From UBA5009 sp038043185 (GTDB lineage Bacteria; Bdellovibrionota; Bdellovibrionia; Bdellovibrionales; Bdellovibrionaceae): a stretch of DNA of 64,000 nt. Where the stretch lies: the NCBI GenBank assembly GCA_038043185.1, contig JBBTCO010000035.1, positions 13,504 to 77,503 on the forward strand. The letters run 5' to 3'. The notes beneath the pieces are model-generated. The model searched no databases and was not told where the DNA came from. It saw nothing but the letters and a program-made list of their open reading frames with translations. Both the position numbers and the translations under genes were made by a program. Shown here piece by piece: positions 36,287 through 45,234 of this stretch (positions are counted from its first letter, which is position 1; each line of letters begins with the position of its first letter).

Positions 36287-37065
36287 CACGCGGACTCCTG
36301 AATTGTTCGAATAACAATATCCGCAATATAACTTGTTAACCAATCGAAAACCACGATGCAAATCATCGTTGTCACTGCGGTGGAAACGACAGAACGACCG
36401 ACGCCTTTGGCTCCACCCGTGGTGGTGTAACCTTTATAAGTACAAATTGTGGCCAGTACGACTGCGAAACAAAAACATTTAACAAGCCCACTGAAAATCG
36501 ATGGCAGAGCTAAAATAGTTGGAATGTGACGAACATACTCTTCGGGATTTACCCCCGCAAATAGCGAGCCCAAAAACATTCCACCCAGAATAGACATAAG
36601 TAAACCTATCCCAAGCAGAAAAAAGGCTGAAATAATAATTCCCAAAAATCGTGGTAAAATAATTTCTTGGATTGGGTTTGCTCCCAAGCAGCGAATGGCA
36701 TCAATCTGTTCTGTAACCCGCATCGTGCCCAACTCGGCCGAAGTGAAGGCTCCCACTTTTCCACTCAGCATAAATGCGATGAGCAATGGCCCCACTTCGC
36801 GAATCGTTCCGCTAGTAGCAAGACCGCCAAGATATCCCAACGCGCCAAATTCATTCATTTGCAAAGTAAATTGCACCGTCATTATGGCGCCAACAAAAAA
36901 TCCGGCTAAGGCTGTGGTTGCAAAACTTTCCATCGTCACATTCCAAATTTGTTCATAGATCAAATGTGACTTGCAGGGGGTTTTAAATAAAGTGTTTAAA
37001 ATTTCTTTAAGAAATAAAAGACTGAGTCCAATTTCGTTGATGATCTTATTTAAAAGAGAAATCAT
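36286..37065 (-). CDS. mlaE: MlaE-type lipid ABC permease (first)
   Basis: 259 residues. The MlaE signature GTIREVGPLLIAFMLSGKVGA and SAELGTMRVTEQIDAI are present with about five membrane helices. Overlaps the ATPase gene by 4 bp. A second related permease follows, so the transporter core may be a permease heterodimer. Confidence 0.88.
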   Translation of the reverse strand: MISLLNKIINEIGLSLLFLKEILNTLFKTPCKSHLIYEQIWNVTMESFATTALAGFFVGAIMTVQFTLQMNEFGALGYLGGLATSGTIREVGPLLIAFMLSGKVGAFTSAELGTMRVTEQIDAIRCLGANPIQEIILPRFLGIIISAFFLLGIGLLMSILGGMFLGSLFAGVNPEEYVRHIPTILALPSIFSGLVKCFCFAVVLATICTYKGYTTTGGAKGVGRSVVSTAVTTMICIVVFDWLTSYIADIVIRTIQESA

Positions 37066-37790
37066 GTCTGAGCCTCGAATAAAAATTCTTTAACCAAGGG
37101 AACTGTCGATTTTTTCATTTCTTCCGGAGTGCCCAGGGCAATAATATTCCCTTGATCCAAAACAACAATTCGATCAGCTACCGTCATAGCACTATTCATA
37201 TCGTGACTTACGACCATCGAAGTTGTTTCTAATTTTTTAGAAAGGTTGCGGATCAATTGATTGACCGCCGACGTGGTCACCGGATCTAAACCCGTTGTGG
37301 GTTCGTCAAATAAAAGAATTTTTGGATCCAGAGCAACAGCCCGGGCTAAACTCACCCGCTTTTGCATGCCATAGGATATTTGTGCCGGAAATAAATCTTC
37401 AATTCCGGCTAAGTTGACTAAATTCAACGCTTTTTTTACTTTTTCAGAAATTTCTTGTTCATTAAGACTAAAATGTTTTCTGAGTCCAAAAGCAATATTA
37501 TTAAACACCGTTAGCGAATCAAACAGTGCCGGATGTTGAAAAACCATTCCACATTTTTTTCGGACGGATTGAAGTTGGTTTTCGTTAAAACCAGAAATTT
37601 CTTCTCCATCTACCCAAACTTCGCCTTGATCGGGTTTTAATAAACCGACGGTGTTCTTCAAAAGTACGGACTTACCCGTACCCGATGTTCCTAGAATAAA
37701 AAGGATTTCTCCGGGATTCACTTTTAGACTTAGTCCCTTAAGTATCGTTCGTTCACCAAATTTTTTAACAAGATTTTTATATTCTATCAT
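37062..37790 (-). CDS. mlaF: MlaF-type ABC ATPase, catalytically complete copy
   Basis: 242 residues. Walker A GTSGTGKS is at 34-41, Walker B ILLFDEP carries the catalytic Glu at 163 and the switch His is H196 in VVSHDM. The signature reads ISYGMQ at 138-143, with Tyr140 where Gly is expected. Adjacent (4 bp) to a second ATPase whose defects complement these, arguing for one heterodimeric transporter. Confidence 0.9.
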   Translation of the reverse strand: MIEYKNLVKKFGERTILKGLSLKVNPGEILFILGTSGTGKSVLLKNTVGLLKPDQGEVWVDGEEISGFNENQLQSVRKKCGMVFQHPALFDSLTVFNNIAFGLRKHFSLNEQEISEKVKKALNLVNLAGIEDLFPAQISYGMQKRVSLARAVALDPKILLFDEPTTGLDPVTTSAVNQLIRNLSKKLETTSMVVSHDMNSAMTVADRIVVLDQGNIIALGTPEEMKKSTVPLVKEFLFEAQT

Positions 37791-37794
37791 GCAT

Positions 37795-38565
37795 TTAACC
37801 TAAAGCCGTCAGTGGTCCATCGATCGCGCCTCTGATAAATTGCTGCACTCGAGGATCTGGATGTTGTAAGGTTTGCTCTTTCGAACCCGTTATAAGCAAC
37901 TCTTGATCAACAACAAAACCAATTCGATCGGCAATTTGATAGGCCCGATTCATATCGTTGGTTACTGTTATTGCGGTCGAGTTTGCCTCTGATTTTAATT
38001 CCCCAATTGTTTGAATTATTTTTCGTGATGTAATCGGGTCCAGACCTGCGGTTGGATCATCGTAAAAAATAATTTCAGGATTTAAAGCCAAAGCACGCGC
38101 AATTCCCAGACGTTTTTGCATTCCACCACTAATTTCATCTGGAAAAAGACTTTTAACCTGAGGTAGGCCAACGCAATTAAGAAAATGGTCGACTATTTTT
38201 TGAACTTCTTGTTCCGTCTTTTTTGTAGTTTCTCGCAGTGGAAATGCAATGTTTTCTGCGCAGGTCAAAGAATCGAAGAGAGCATTTTTTTGAAAAAGCA
38301 TTCCTAATCTCTTGAGTGTGGCCAAACGCTCTGCGCCGCGCAAATTTTGCCAACCTTTTCCAAAAACGCAGGCCTCTCCGGAGCTCGTTTGCTGAAGTCC
38401 CGCCAAAATTTTTAGCAAAACCGTCTTTCCATGTCCACTGGGGCCAATCAAAACAAGCGACTCGCCTTTTCGTATTTGTAAATTGATATTCTTTAGAACA
38501 AGCTTCCTCGAGAATTCAATTTTTACATTTTTAAGCTCAAGTACCAGTTCGGATGCGTCCATCAT
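37795..38565 (-). CDS. mlaF: MlaF-type ABC ATPase, degenerate partner
   Basis: 256 residues from the ATG at 38565; a TTG at 38586 is possible, with GAGGCGAG between them. Walker A GPSGHGKT is at 41-48 and the signature SGGMQ at 146-150 is canonical, but Walker B reads IIFYDDP, so the catalytic Glu is Asp at 170, and the H-loop reads VTNDMN, with Asn203 where His is usual. It can bind ATP but is probably a poor hydrolase. First gene of the operon, divergent from mdh. Confidence 0.88.
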   Translation of the reverse strand: MMDASELVLELKNVKIEFSRKLVLKNINLQIRKGESLVLIGPSGHGKTVLLKILAGLQQTSSGEACVFGKGWQNLRGAERLATLKRLGMLFQKNALFDSLTCAENIAFPLRETTKKTEQEVQKIVDHFLNCVGLPQVKSLFPDEISGGMQKRLGIARALALNPEIIFYDDPTAGLDPITSRKIIQTIGELKSEANSTAITVTNDMNRAYQIADRIGFVVDQELLITGSKEQTLQHPDPRVQQFIRGAIDGPLTALG

Positions 38566-38592
38566 ATGAAATATGACTCGCCTCAATCGGAC

Positions 38593-38621
38593 TTGTCACT
38601 CATTATGATTTAAGATTCAAT
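38593..38621 (+). promoter_or_regulatory. candidate promoter for the mdh operon
   Basis: TTGTCA at 38593-38598 and TTCAAT at 38616-38621 are spaced by 17 bases, about 35 bases before the mdh ATG. The -10 box matches only four of six positions of the consensus. Confidence 0.3.
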
Positions 38622-38656
38622 AACTCGGTCACCAATTAAAAACTCAGGAGATATTC

Positions 38657-39601
38657 ATGGCTCATAAAAGAAAAAAAATCACCGTTATCGGTGCGGGATT
38701 CGTTGGATCAACCGCGGCTCACTGGGCTGCTCAAAAAGAACTCGGCGATGTCATTTTATTGGACATCAATGATGGCGTTGCAAAAGGAAAGGCTCTTGAT
38801 CTTTTTGAATCCTCACCTGTGGAACAGTTCGATTCACGAGTTACTGGAACTGCCGATTACAAAGATATTGCCGGTTCTGACATCGTCATTTTAACCGCGG
38901 GTATCCCACGAAAACCAGGCATGAGCCGTGATGATTTACTGGCGACAAATGCAAAAATTGTTAAAGCCTGCTCTGAAGGAATTAAAACCTACGCGCCGAA
39001 TTCGGTCGTCATCGTGGTTTCAAATCCTTTGGATGCAATGGCTTATGTTTGCAAACAGGTTACTGGTTTTCCTCGAGAACGCGTCATCGGCATGGCCGGA
39101 GTATTAGATGGCGCCCGCTTTCGTTCGTTCATCGCAGAAGCCTGCAATGTTTCAGTGAAAGATATTCAAGCTTTTACCTTAGGTGGTCATGGCGATACCA
39201 TGGTGCCAATGCCAAGACATTGTTCAGTGGGTGGAGTGCCGCTAATGGAAATGTTACCACAAGCCAAAATCGATGAACTCGTAAACCGCGCTGTCAATGG
39301 CGGCGCCGAAATTGTTAAACTTTTACAAACAGGTTCCGCATATTACGCGCCTTCTGCTTCAGCTGTGCAAATGGCCGAAGCGATTTTGAAAGATCAAAAA
39401 CGCATTTTACCTTGTGCCGTAGAATTGAATGGTGAGTATGGCATGAAGGGTCTTTTCATCGGTGTATTGTGCAAATTAGGTGGCCAAGGCATGGAAACTG
39501 TCATCGAGCTAAAATTAAACGAAACAGAACGCGCCGGTCTGGAAAAATCTGGAAAAGCCGTTCGTGAACTAGTCGATGCATTAGGAAAACTTTCTTACTA
39601 A
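38657..39601 (+). CDS. mdh: malate dehydrogenase
   Basis: 314 residues of the LDH-like type. NAD-binding GAGFVGSTAA is near the N-terminus, followed by AGIPRKPGMSRDDLL (substrate loop with Arg), SNPLDAM and the catalytic His in LGGHGDTMVP. It oxidises malate to oxaloacetate in the TCA cycle. It leads a row mdh-sucC-sucD-ndk with close spacing (8 bp to sucC). CAGGAG before the ATG. Confidence 0.95.
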   Translation: MAHKRKKITVIGAGFVGSTAAHWAAQKELGDVILLDINDGVAKGKALDLFESSPVEQFDSRVTGTADYKDIAGSDIVILTAGIPRKPGMSRDDLLATNAKIVKACSEGIKTYAPNSVVIVVSNPLDAMAYVCKQVTGFPRERVIGMAGVLDGARFRSFIAEACNVSVKDIQAFTLGGHGDTMVPMPRHCSVGGVPLMEMLPQAKIDELVNRAVNGGAEIVKLLQTGSAYYAPSASAVQMAEAILKDQKRILPCAVELNGEYGMKGLFIGVLCKLGGQGMETVIELKLNETERAGLEKSGKAVRELVDALGKLSY

Positions 39602-39609
39602 AGGGCGTT

Positions 39610-40773
39610 ATGAATATTCATGAGTATCAAGCAAAAGAAGTTTTACGAAAATTTGGAGTCGTGACTTTAATTGGTAAAGTCGCGCACTCACCCGAGGAAG
39701 CCCTTGCTGCAGCCAAGGAAATCGGCGGATCGCTTTGGGTGGTTAAAGCGCAGATTCATGCTGGCGGCCGCGGCAAAGGTGGCGGCGTTAAAATCGCAAA
39801 ATCCACCAACGAAGTGCAAGAACTTGCAAAAAAAATGATTGGTATGACATTGATCACTCATCAAACCGGCCCCGAGGGCAAAAAGGTTCAAAAAGTTTTT
39901 ATCGAGCAGGGCTGTAATATCGAAAAAGAATATTATGTGGCCTGCCTAGTGGACCGAGTTACCGGTCGTGTTGCGATGATGGCTTGTGCTGAAGGCGGCG
40001 TTGATATCGAAGAAGTGGCGGCTCATCGGCCAGAGGCAATCAAAAAAGTAGATATTGATCCTGCGGTTGGCTTAGCCGCCTTTCAAGCACGAATTTTAGC
40101 CTTCGAAATTGGCATGAAGCCTGAAGTGGTCAATAAAGCCGTCAAATTTTTTATGGGTTTGTATGCCGCTTTTATCGCCGAAGACTGCTCAATTGCCGAA
40201 ATTAATCCTCTTGTTGTCACTAAAGAAGGTGATGTTTTGGCATTGGATGCAAAACTCAATTTTGATTCCAATGCTTTGTTCAAACATCCTGAAATCGTCG
40301 AACTTCGTGACCTGAGCGAGGAAGAGCCAACTGAAATTGAAGCCTCAAAATACGATCTGGCCTTTATCAAGTTGGATGGCAATATTGGCTGCTTAGTGAA
40401 CGGTGCTGGTTTAGCCATGTCCACTTTAGATATTATCAAATTGCATGGTGGAAATCCGGCAAATTTTTTAGATGTGGGCGGCGGTGCGAATAAAGAAAAA
40501 GTAACTGCGGCTTTCAAGATTATTTTACAAGATAAAAACGTAAAAGCCATCATGATCAATATATTCGGTGGAATTATGAAGTGTGATGTGATCGCCGAAG
40601 GTGTGATTGCAGCTTCGAAAGAAGTTGGCCTTAAAGTCCCATTGATCGTTCGACTGGAAGGAACAAATGTGGACTTAGGAAAAAAACTTCTGAAAGAAAG
40701 CGGACTCAATATTATTCCTGCTGATGATCTCACGGATGCTGCCAAAAAAGCTGTTGCTGCGGCGAAAGGTTAA
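39610..40773 (+). CDS. sucC: succinyl-CoA synthetase beta subunit
   Basis: 387 residues, usual length. An ATP-grasp domain (about 1-230) with KAQIHAGGRGKGGGV precedes a CoA-ligase domain with VNGAGLAMSTLD and NIFGGIMKCD. With SucD it makes ATP or GTP from succinyl-CoA. Only 4 bp separate it from sucD's start region. Confidence 0.96.
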   Translation: MNIHEYQAKEVLRKFGVVTLIGKVAHSPEEALAAAKEIGGSLWVVKAQIHAGGRGKGGGVKIAKSTNEVQELAKKMIGMTLITHQTGPEGKKVQKVFIEQGCNIEKEYYVACLVDRVTGRVAMMACAEGGVDIEEVAAHRPEAIKKVDIDPAVGLAAFQARILAFEIGMKPEVVNKAVKFFMGLYAAFIAEDCSIAEINPLVVTKEGDVLALDAKLNFDSNALFKHPEIVELRDLSEEEPTEIEASKYDLAFIKLDGNIGCLVNGAGLAMSTLDIIKLHGGNPANFLDVGGGANKEKVTAAFKIILQDKNVKAIMINIFGGIMKCDVIAEGVIAASKEVGLKVPLIVRLEGTNVDLGKKLLKESGLNIIPADDLTDAAKKAVAAAKG

Positions 40774-40776
40774 TCG

Positions 40777-41646
40777 ATGTCGATACTAATTGATAAAAAT
40801 ACCAAAGTTATTTGCCAAGGGTTTACTGGCGCACAAGGAACATTTCATTCAGAACAGTGCCTAGCTTACGGAACAAAAATAGTCGGTGGAGTTACACCAG
40901 GAAAAGGCGGAAGCAAACATATCGGCTTGCCTGTTTTCAATACGCTTCGCGAAGCTAAATCCAGTACGGGTTGCAATGTTTCGATGATTTTTGTGCCACC
41001 TCCATTTGCTGCCGATTCAATAATGGAAGCGGTCGACGCGGATTTAGATCTCGTTGTCTGTATAACCGAAGGAATTCCGGTTTTGGATATGGTTCGAGTG
41101 AAGCGCTTCATGGAAGGCCGTCGGACACGCCTGATTGGTCCCAATTGTCCCGGTGTGATCACTCCCGGACAATGTAAAATTGGAATCATGCCTGGGCATA
41201 TCCATAAACCCGGAAAAATCGGGGTTTTATCTCGATCTGGAACTTTAACTTATGAAGCAGTCCACCAACTGACTCAACTTGGGCTTGGCCAATCCAGCTG
41301 CATCGGCATCGGCGGCGATCCGGTGAATGGCACTAATTTCATTGATGTATTGAAGCTTTTTAATGCCGATCCAGGCACGGAAGCCGTCATTATGATTGGT
41401 GAAATCGGTGGATCTGCCGAGGAAGAAGCCGCCGCCTACATCAAAAAAGAGTTTAAAAAACCGATTGCTGCTTTTATTGCCGGGGCTTCCGCTCCTGCAG
41501 GCAAAAGAATGGGCCATGCCGGGGCTATTATTAGCGGCGGAAAAGGCACGGCGGAAGCAAAGTTTGCGGCGCTTGAATCTGCTGGTTGCAAAATTGCCAG
41601 AAGTCCGGCAGACCTTGGTTCGACACTTAAATCACTGCTCAAGTAA
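40777..41646 (+). CDS. sucD: succinyl-CoA synthetase alpha subunit
   Basis: 289 residues, normal. CoA-binding Rossmann domain with CQGFTGAQGTFHSEQ, then GPNCPGVITPG and the phosphohistidine motif GHAGAIISGG with its His. Located between sucC and ndk. Confidence 0.96.
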   Translation: MSILIDKNTKVICQGFTGAQGTFHSEQCLAYGTKIVGGVTPGKGGSKHIGLPVFNTLREAKSSTGCNVSMIFVPPPFAADSIMEAVDADLDLVVCITEGIPVLDMVRVKRFMEGRRTRLIGPNCPGVITPGQCKIGIMPGHIHKPGKIGVLSRSGTLTYEAVHQLTQLGLGQSSCIGIGGDPVNGTNFIDVLKLFNADPGTEAVIMIGEIGGSAEEEAAAYIKKEFKKPIAAFIAGASAPAGKRMGHAGAIISGGKGTAEAKFAALESAGCKIARSPADLGSTLKSLLK

Positions 41647-41655
41647 GGAGTTTTT

Positions 41656-42081
41656 ATGGCTATGGAACAAACATTTTCAATTATTAAACCCAACGCAATG
41701 AAAAAAAATTGCCTCGGAGACATTCTTAGCATTTTTGAAGCTAACGGATTAAAAATCGCAGCAGCGAAAATCGCAGTCATTTCAAAAGACAAATGTGAAG
41801 AATTTTATGCTGAACACAAGGCTCGGCCTTTTTTTGGTGAATTGGTCACTTTCATGACCTCTGGGCCAGTGATGTTGATGTGCTTACAAGGTGAAAATGC
41901 TGTTTTAAAAAATCGTGAAATTATGGGTGCCACTGATCCTAAAAAAGCGACTGCTGGAACTATTCGCGCCAAGTTTGGCGACAGCATGGGTGAAAATGCC
42001 GTACATGGTTCAGACAGTGCCACTTCGGCACAGCGCGAGCTTGCTTTGTTTTTTGAAAAACGCGAAATCTGTAATGTTTAG
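41656..42081 (+). CDS. ndk: nucleoside diphosphate kinase
   Basis: 141 residues, usual length. IKPNAMKKN at the start, MGATDPKKATAGTIRA and the active-site NAVHGSDS with its His. It balances nucleoside triphosphates, a natural partner of SucCD. AAGGAG before the ATG. Confidence 0.96.
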   Translation: MAMEQTFSIIKPNAMKKNCLGDILSIFEANGLKIAAAKIAVISKDKCEEFYAEHKARPFFGELVTFMTSGPVMLMCLQGENAVLKNREIMGATDPKKATAGTIRAKFGDSMGENAVHGSDSATSAQRELALFFEKREICNV

Positions 42082-42089
42082 TATCCTTT

Positions 42090-43259
42090 TTGAAAATTTC
42101 TGAAGGCGATGTTCTAGAGATAAAAATCGAAAAAATGGCGGTGGGAGGCTCTGGTCTTTCCCGTCATCAAGGCGCCGTGATTTTTGTGCCAAGATCTGCG
42201 CCAGAAGATCTTTTAAAAGTTAAAATTACTGAAGCCAAAAAAAATTTCTACCTTGCAGAAATCATAAAGATTATTGAACCTTCCCGCTTTCGAAAAGCGC
42301 CTCCTTGTCCCTACTTTGATCGTTGTGGAGGCTGCTCGTGGCAACACATCTCTGAAGAGCATCAACGACAATTTAAGCATTTACTCATTCAAGAAACTTT
42401 CTCAAAATTTTTGCCGGAAGGCCCTTTGCCGAATTTTGAGGTCATTCCTAGTCCTAAAGATTTTCGCTATCGAAATCGCATTCAGCCTAAAGTGCAAAAA
42501 TCGCGGGTTGGCTTTTACGAGCAAGGCTCTCATGACCTTGTTGAAATCGAAGACTGTTTAATCACCGAAGAAAAATTAATGTCGGCATGGCCCAAATTGA
42601 AAAAAGAAATCTCGGCAAAAAAAATAACCGAAGGACGTTACGAGCTTTTCTTGGATGAAAGCGAAGAGCCTCGTTGGTACGAAATGTCCGAAGAAAAGGA
42701 CTCTTTAGGTTTTTCGCAAGTGAATCGCTTTCAAAATGAAAATTTAGTAAATATCCTGTTGCAATGGTGTAAAGATTTTCCTGATAAGCCCGGTCGCATA
42801 ATCGATCTTTATGCTGGTTCTGGAAATCTCAGTTTTCCGCTTTCTGCTACCTTCAAAAAATCTTCCTTGATTATGGTTGAACTGCATCAAAGGTTGGCCC
42901 AGGTGGCCAGAAAAAGGGCGCTCGAACAAAATCTTTCACCTAAACAGTTCGAGGTTTTTTGCTCGGATGTGACCCGATTTCTTAAGAAGTTTCAACTTGA
43001 TCGGAACGATCTTGTCATCCTGGATCCCCCAAGGACTGGGACCGAGGACCTTGTTATGAAATCTTTGGCTTTTGCTCGACTTAAACGATTTATTTATGTG
43101 AGTTGTCATCCTGTCACTATGGCCCGAGACCTTAAGGTTTATTTTGATCAAGCGCAGCTACTAGGATTTAAGCCACGTCTAGAAAAGTTTCTAGCTCTAG
43201 ATATGTTTCCCCAGACTGATCACATTGAGCTTTTAGCCGAAGTCAGGATTGACTCTTAA
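42090..43259 (+). CDS. TrmA/RlmD-family RNA uracil-C5 methyltransferase
   Basis: 389 residues. A TRAM-type N-terminal segment (about 1-60) precedes an iron-sulfur site with C73, C79 and C82 (CPYFDRCGGC), with a fourth Cys in EDCLI, then an AdoMet domain (LYAGSGNLSFPL) and the catalytic motif VSCHPVTMARD. Whether it modifies tRNA U54 or 23S rRNA cannot be told apart; the iron-sulfur cluster favours RlmC/RlmD-type enzymes. The start is a TTG 8 bp after ndk with a weak ribosome site. Confidence 0.82.
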   Translation: MKISEGDVLEIKIEKMAVGGSGLSRHQGAVIFVPRSAPEDLLKVKITEAKKNFYLAEIIKIIEPSRFRKAPPCPYFDRCGGCSWQHISEEHQRQFKHLLIQETFSKFLPEGPLPNFEVIPSPKDFRYRNRIQPKVQKSRVGFYEQGSHDLVEIEDCLITEEKLMSAWPKLKKEISAKKITEGRYELFLDESEEPRWYEMSEEKDSLGFSQVNRFQNENLVNILLQWCKDFPDKPGRIIDLYAGSGNLSFPLSATFKKSSLIMVELHQRLAQVARKRALEQNLSPKQFEVFCSDVTRFLKKFQLDRNDLVILDPPRTGTEDLVMKSLAFARLKRFIYVSCHPVTMARDLKVYFDQAQLLGFKPRLEKFLALDMFPQTDHIELLAEVRIDS

Positions 43260-43282
43260 TTCGACAATGATAGCGTGTCGTT

Positions 43283-44032
43283 ATGAAGTTTTTTTTAATT
43301 CTAGCGCTGATCCTCACTGCCGGCTGTGCCAGCTTTTCAGAGCGAAAAGAAAAGTCGGCTCTTCATTTACAATTAGGAATATCTTATTTCGACTCAGCTA
43401 ATTATCCAATGGCGCTTACCGAGTTTTTAAAAGCAGAAGAACTCGACTCAGACAATCCCTCGGTCCAAAATAATCTCGGCTTAACCTATTTCATGCGAGA
43501 AAAATATGAGCTTTCTGAAAAACATTTTCGGCGAGCCCTTTGGATTGCACCCCGTTTTACTGATGCCAGAAATAATTTGGCGCGATTGCTTATCGAACGC
43601 GAAAATTTTGTTGAAGCTGAAACTGAACTCAAAAAAGTTCTGAACGATTTGACTTATACGGGTATCGAAAAAGCTTACATTAATTTAGGCCTTAGTCAGT
43701 TTAATCGAAAAAAGTTTGATCTGGCTAAAAATAGTTTTTTAAAAGCTATCGAACAACAACAGGACAGCTGCGTAGCTAACAATTATTATGGTCGATCACT
43801 TTTTGAGGTTGAAGATTACAAGAGGGCCATTGTTGCTCTTAATCGCGCCATTTCATTTTGTCAAAAATCATCTTTTGATGAACCACATTATTACAGCGCT
43901 TTAGCCCTCTATAGAATGGGCGATAAAGAAAAGTCTATTTTGCGTTTTCAAGAAGTCGTTAAACTTTATCCTCAGGGACGCTATCCAGATCGTTCCCGTG
44001 CCATGATTGATTTAATTCGGAAGGTTCAGTAA
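43283..44032 (+). CDS. TPR lipoprotein, PilF/PilW-like
   Basis: 249 residues. The signal peptide ends in lipobox LTAGC, with C15 lipidated. The rest is about six TPR-type helical repeats (YPMALTEFLKAEELDSDNPS and similar). PilF/PilW lipoproteins guide the outer-membrane secretin of type IV pili; pilT occurs at 62.7 kb, but a different TPR role is possible. Shares one base (TAATG) with the RodZ-like gene. Confidence 0.7.
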   Translation: MKFFLILALILTAGCASFSERKEKSALHLQLGISYFDSANYPMALTEFLKAEELDSDNPSVQNNLGLTYFMREKYELSEKHFRRALWIAPRFTDARNNLARLLIERENFVEAETELKKVLNDLTYTGIEKAYINLGLSQFNRKKFDLAKNSFLKAIEQQQDSCVANNYYGRSLFEVEDYKRAIVALNRAISFCQKSSFDEPHYYSALALYRMGDKEKSILRFQEVVKLYPQGRYPDRSRAMIDLIRKVQ

Positions 44033-45228
44033 TGAAAAAAACGGGTGAGCTTTTAAAAAAATCTCGCGAAGAAAAACAACTTTCAATTCATGAAATTGGT
44101 CTTTCTTTAAAAATAAACAGCAAGATTCTAAAGGCCATCGAAGAAGGTGATGTTGAAAGTCTTCCGGCAAAAACATTTCTACGTGGTTTCGTGCAAAGCT
44201 ATGCCCAATATTTAAAATTAAATTCCGATGAGGTTTTAAAGCTTTTTACTTCAGAAATGGGCACAACTAAACCACAAGCTATGCCAGCGACCTTAGGTGC
44301 AGAAAATCCCTCAACTATAAGCGCACCTATTGCTAATTTGGTCATTCCTCCTAAAAAGGAAAATCCTAATTCAACAGAATCAAAGCCGATGACCATCACT
44401 TCGAGTAAACAATTCCGCAATATGACGTTGCTTGCTTCGGTCATCGTTCTTGTAACTTTAATCTTAGTTACAAAGCGAGTGATTGATCGCTATCAAAATG
44501 AAGCGATAACAACGGAAGTCCCTCCTGTGATTTCAACTTCACCTCCTGCGGCCGAAGTTCAAACTTCAGCCCCGACAACACCAACTTCGACAACAAGTCC
44601 CACTGAATCAGCTCCACCGTCGACCCCGAGTGATACCTCCGCTTCAGTTTCGTCATCCGACTCGACAACAAGTCCGCAAGCGACAGAGACTTCAGCCGTT
44701 TCCACAAATCCAACACCTCCCGCAGCAACAAATGGTTCTCCTAAAACCACGGCCTCAACTCCGTTTGTAAATCCGGCCTCGACAGGTCCAACTCCACGCT
44801 CAACTCTTTCGCAAAAAAATTCGCCAAATTCTATCGCTACAGCAACAACTCCGAGCATTGCTGTAAAACCACCGGCACCAGAAATTAAACCAGTTGAAAC
44901 TAAACCAGTAGTTTCCCCACCACCGACAGCAGCTCCACAAAGCGCTGAAAAACCGGCGGCAAAAGAAATTCCGATCGCTGAAATCAAACCAGCTATTAAA
45001 AACATTGAGCTTATCATTGAAGCCCTTGATGGCGTAGATATAGAATATTCAACTTTAGGTGGAAAAAACGAAAAAGTTCGCCTTGAGCCCGAACAGTTTC
45101 ACACTATTAAAACTAGAGCAGGTGTTAAGGTTAACATCAGCAATGGTGGCGCGATCAATGTCATCGTGAATGGAAAAGACGTTGGAGTTCCCGGAGTTCT
45201 TGGTAAACCTATAAAACTCACGTACTAG
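44032..45228 (+). CDS. RodZ-like HTH membrane protein
   Basis: 398 residues. A cytoplasmic HTH_25 domain (about 3-72) with SIHEIGLSLKINSKILKAIEEGD precedes a membrane helix at about 130-147, a long Ser/Thr/Pro-rich periplasmic linker (about 155-310) and a C-terminal beta domain (DUF4115 type, about 320-395). RodZ links MreB to the cell wall and shapes rod cells. The linker is far longer than in E. coli RodZ. Overlaps the TPR gene; GT39 follows 6 bp later. Confidence 0.75.
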   Translation: MKKTGELLKKSREEKQLSIHEIGLSLKINSKILKAIEEGDVESLPAKTFLRGFVQSYAQYLKLNSDEVLKLFTSEMGTTKPQAMPATLGAENPSTISAPIANLVIPPKKENPNSTESKPMTITSSKQFRNMTLLASVIVLVTLILVTKRVIDRYQNEAITTEVPPVISTSPPAAEVQTSAPTTPTSTTSPTESAPPSTPSDTSASVSSSDSTTSPQATETSAVSTNPTPPAATNGSPKTTASTPFVNPASTGPTPRSTLSQKNSPNSIATATTPSIAVKPPAPEIKPVETKPVVSPPPTAAPQSAEKPAAKEIPIAEIKPAIKNIELIIEALDGVDIEYSTLGGKNEKVRLEPEQFHTIKTRAGVKVNISNGGAINVIVNGKDVGVPGVLGKPIKLTY

Positions 45229-45234
45229 GGCTTA

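Noticed and set aside
44468..45017. Reverse frames inside the RodZ-like gene
   Set aside because: They come from the Thr/Ser/Pro-rich linker read backwards (Val/Gly-rich); the forward gene has HTH, membrane helix and C-terminal domain.
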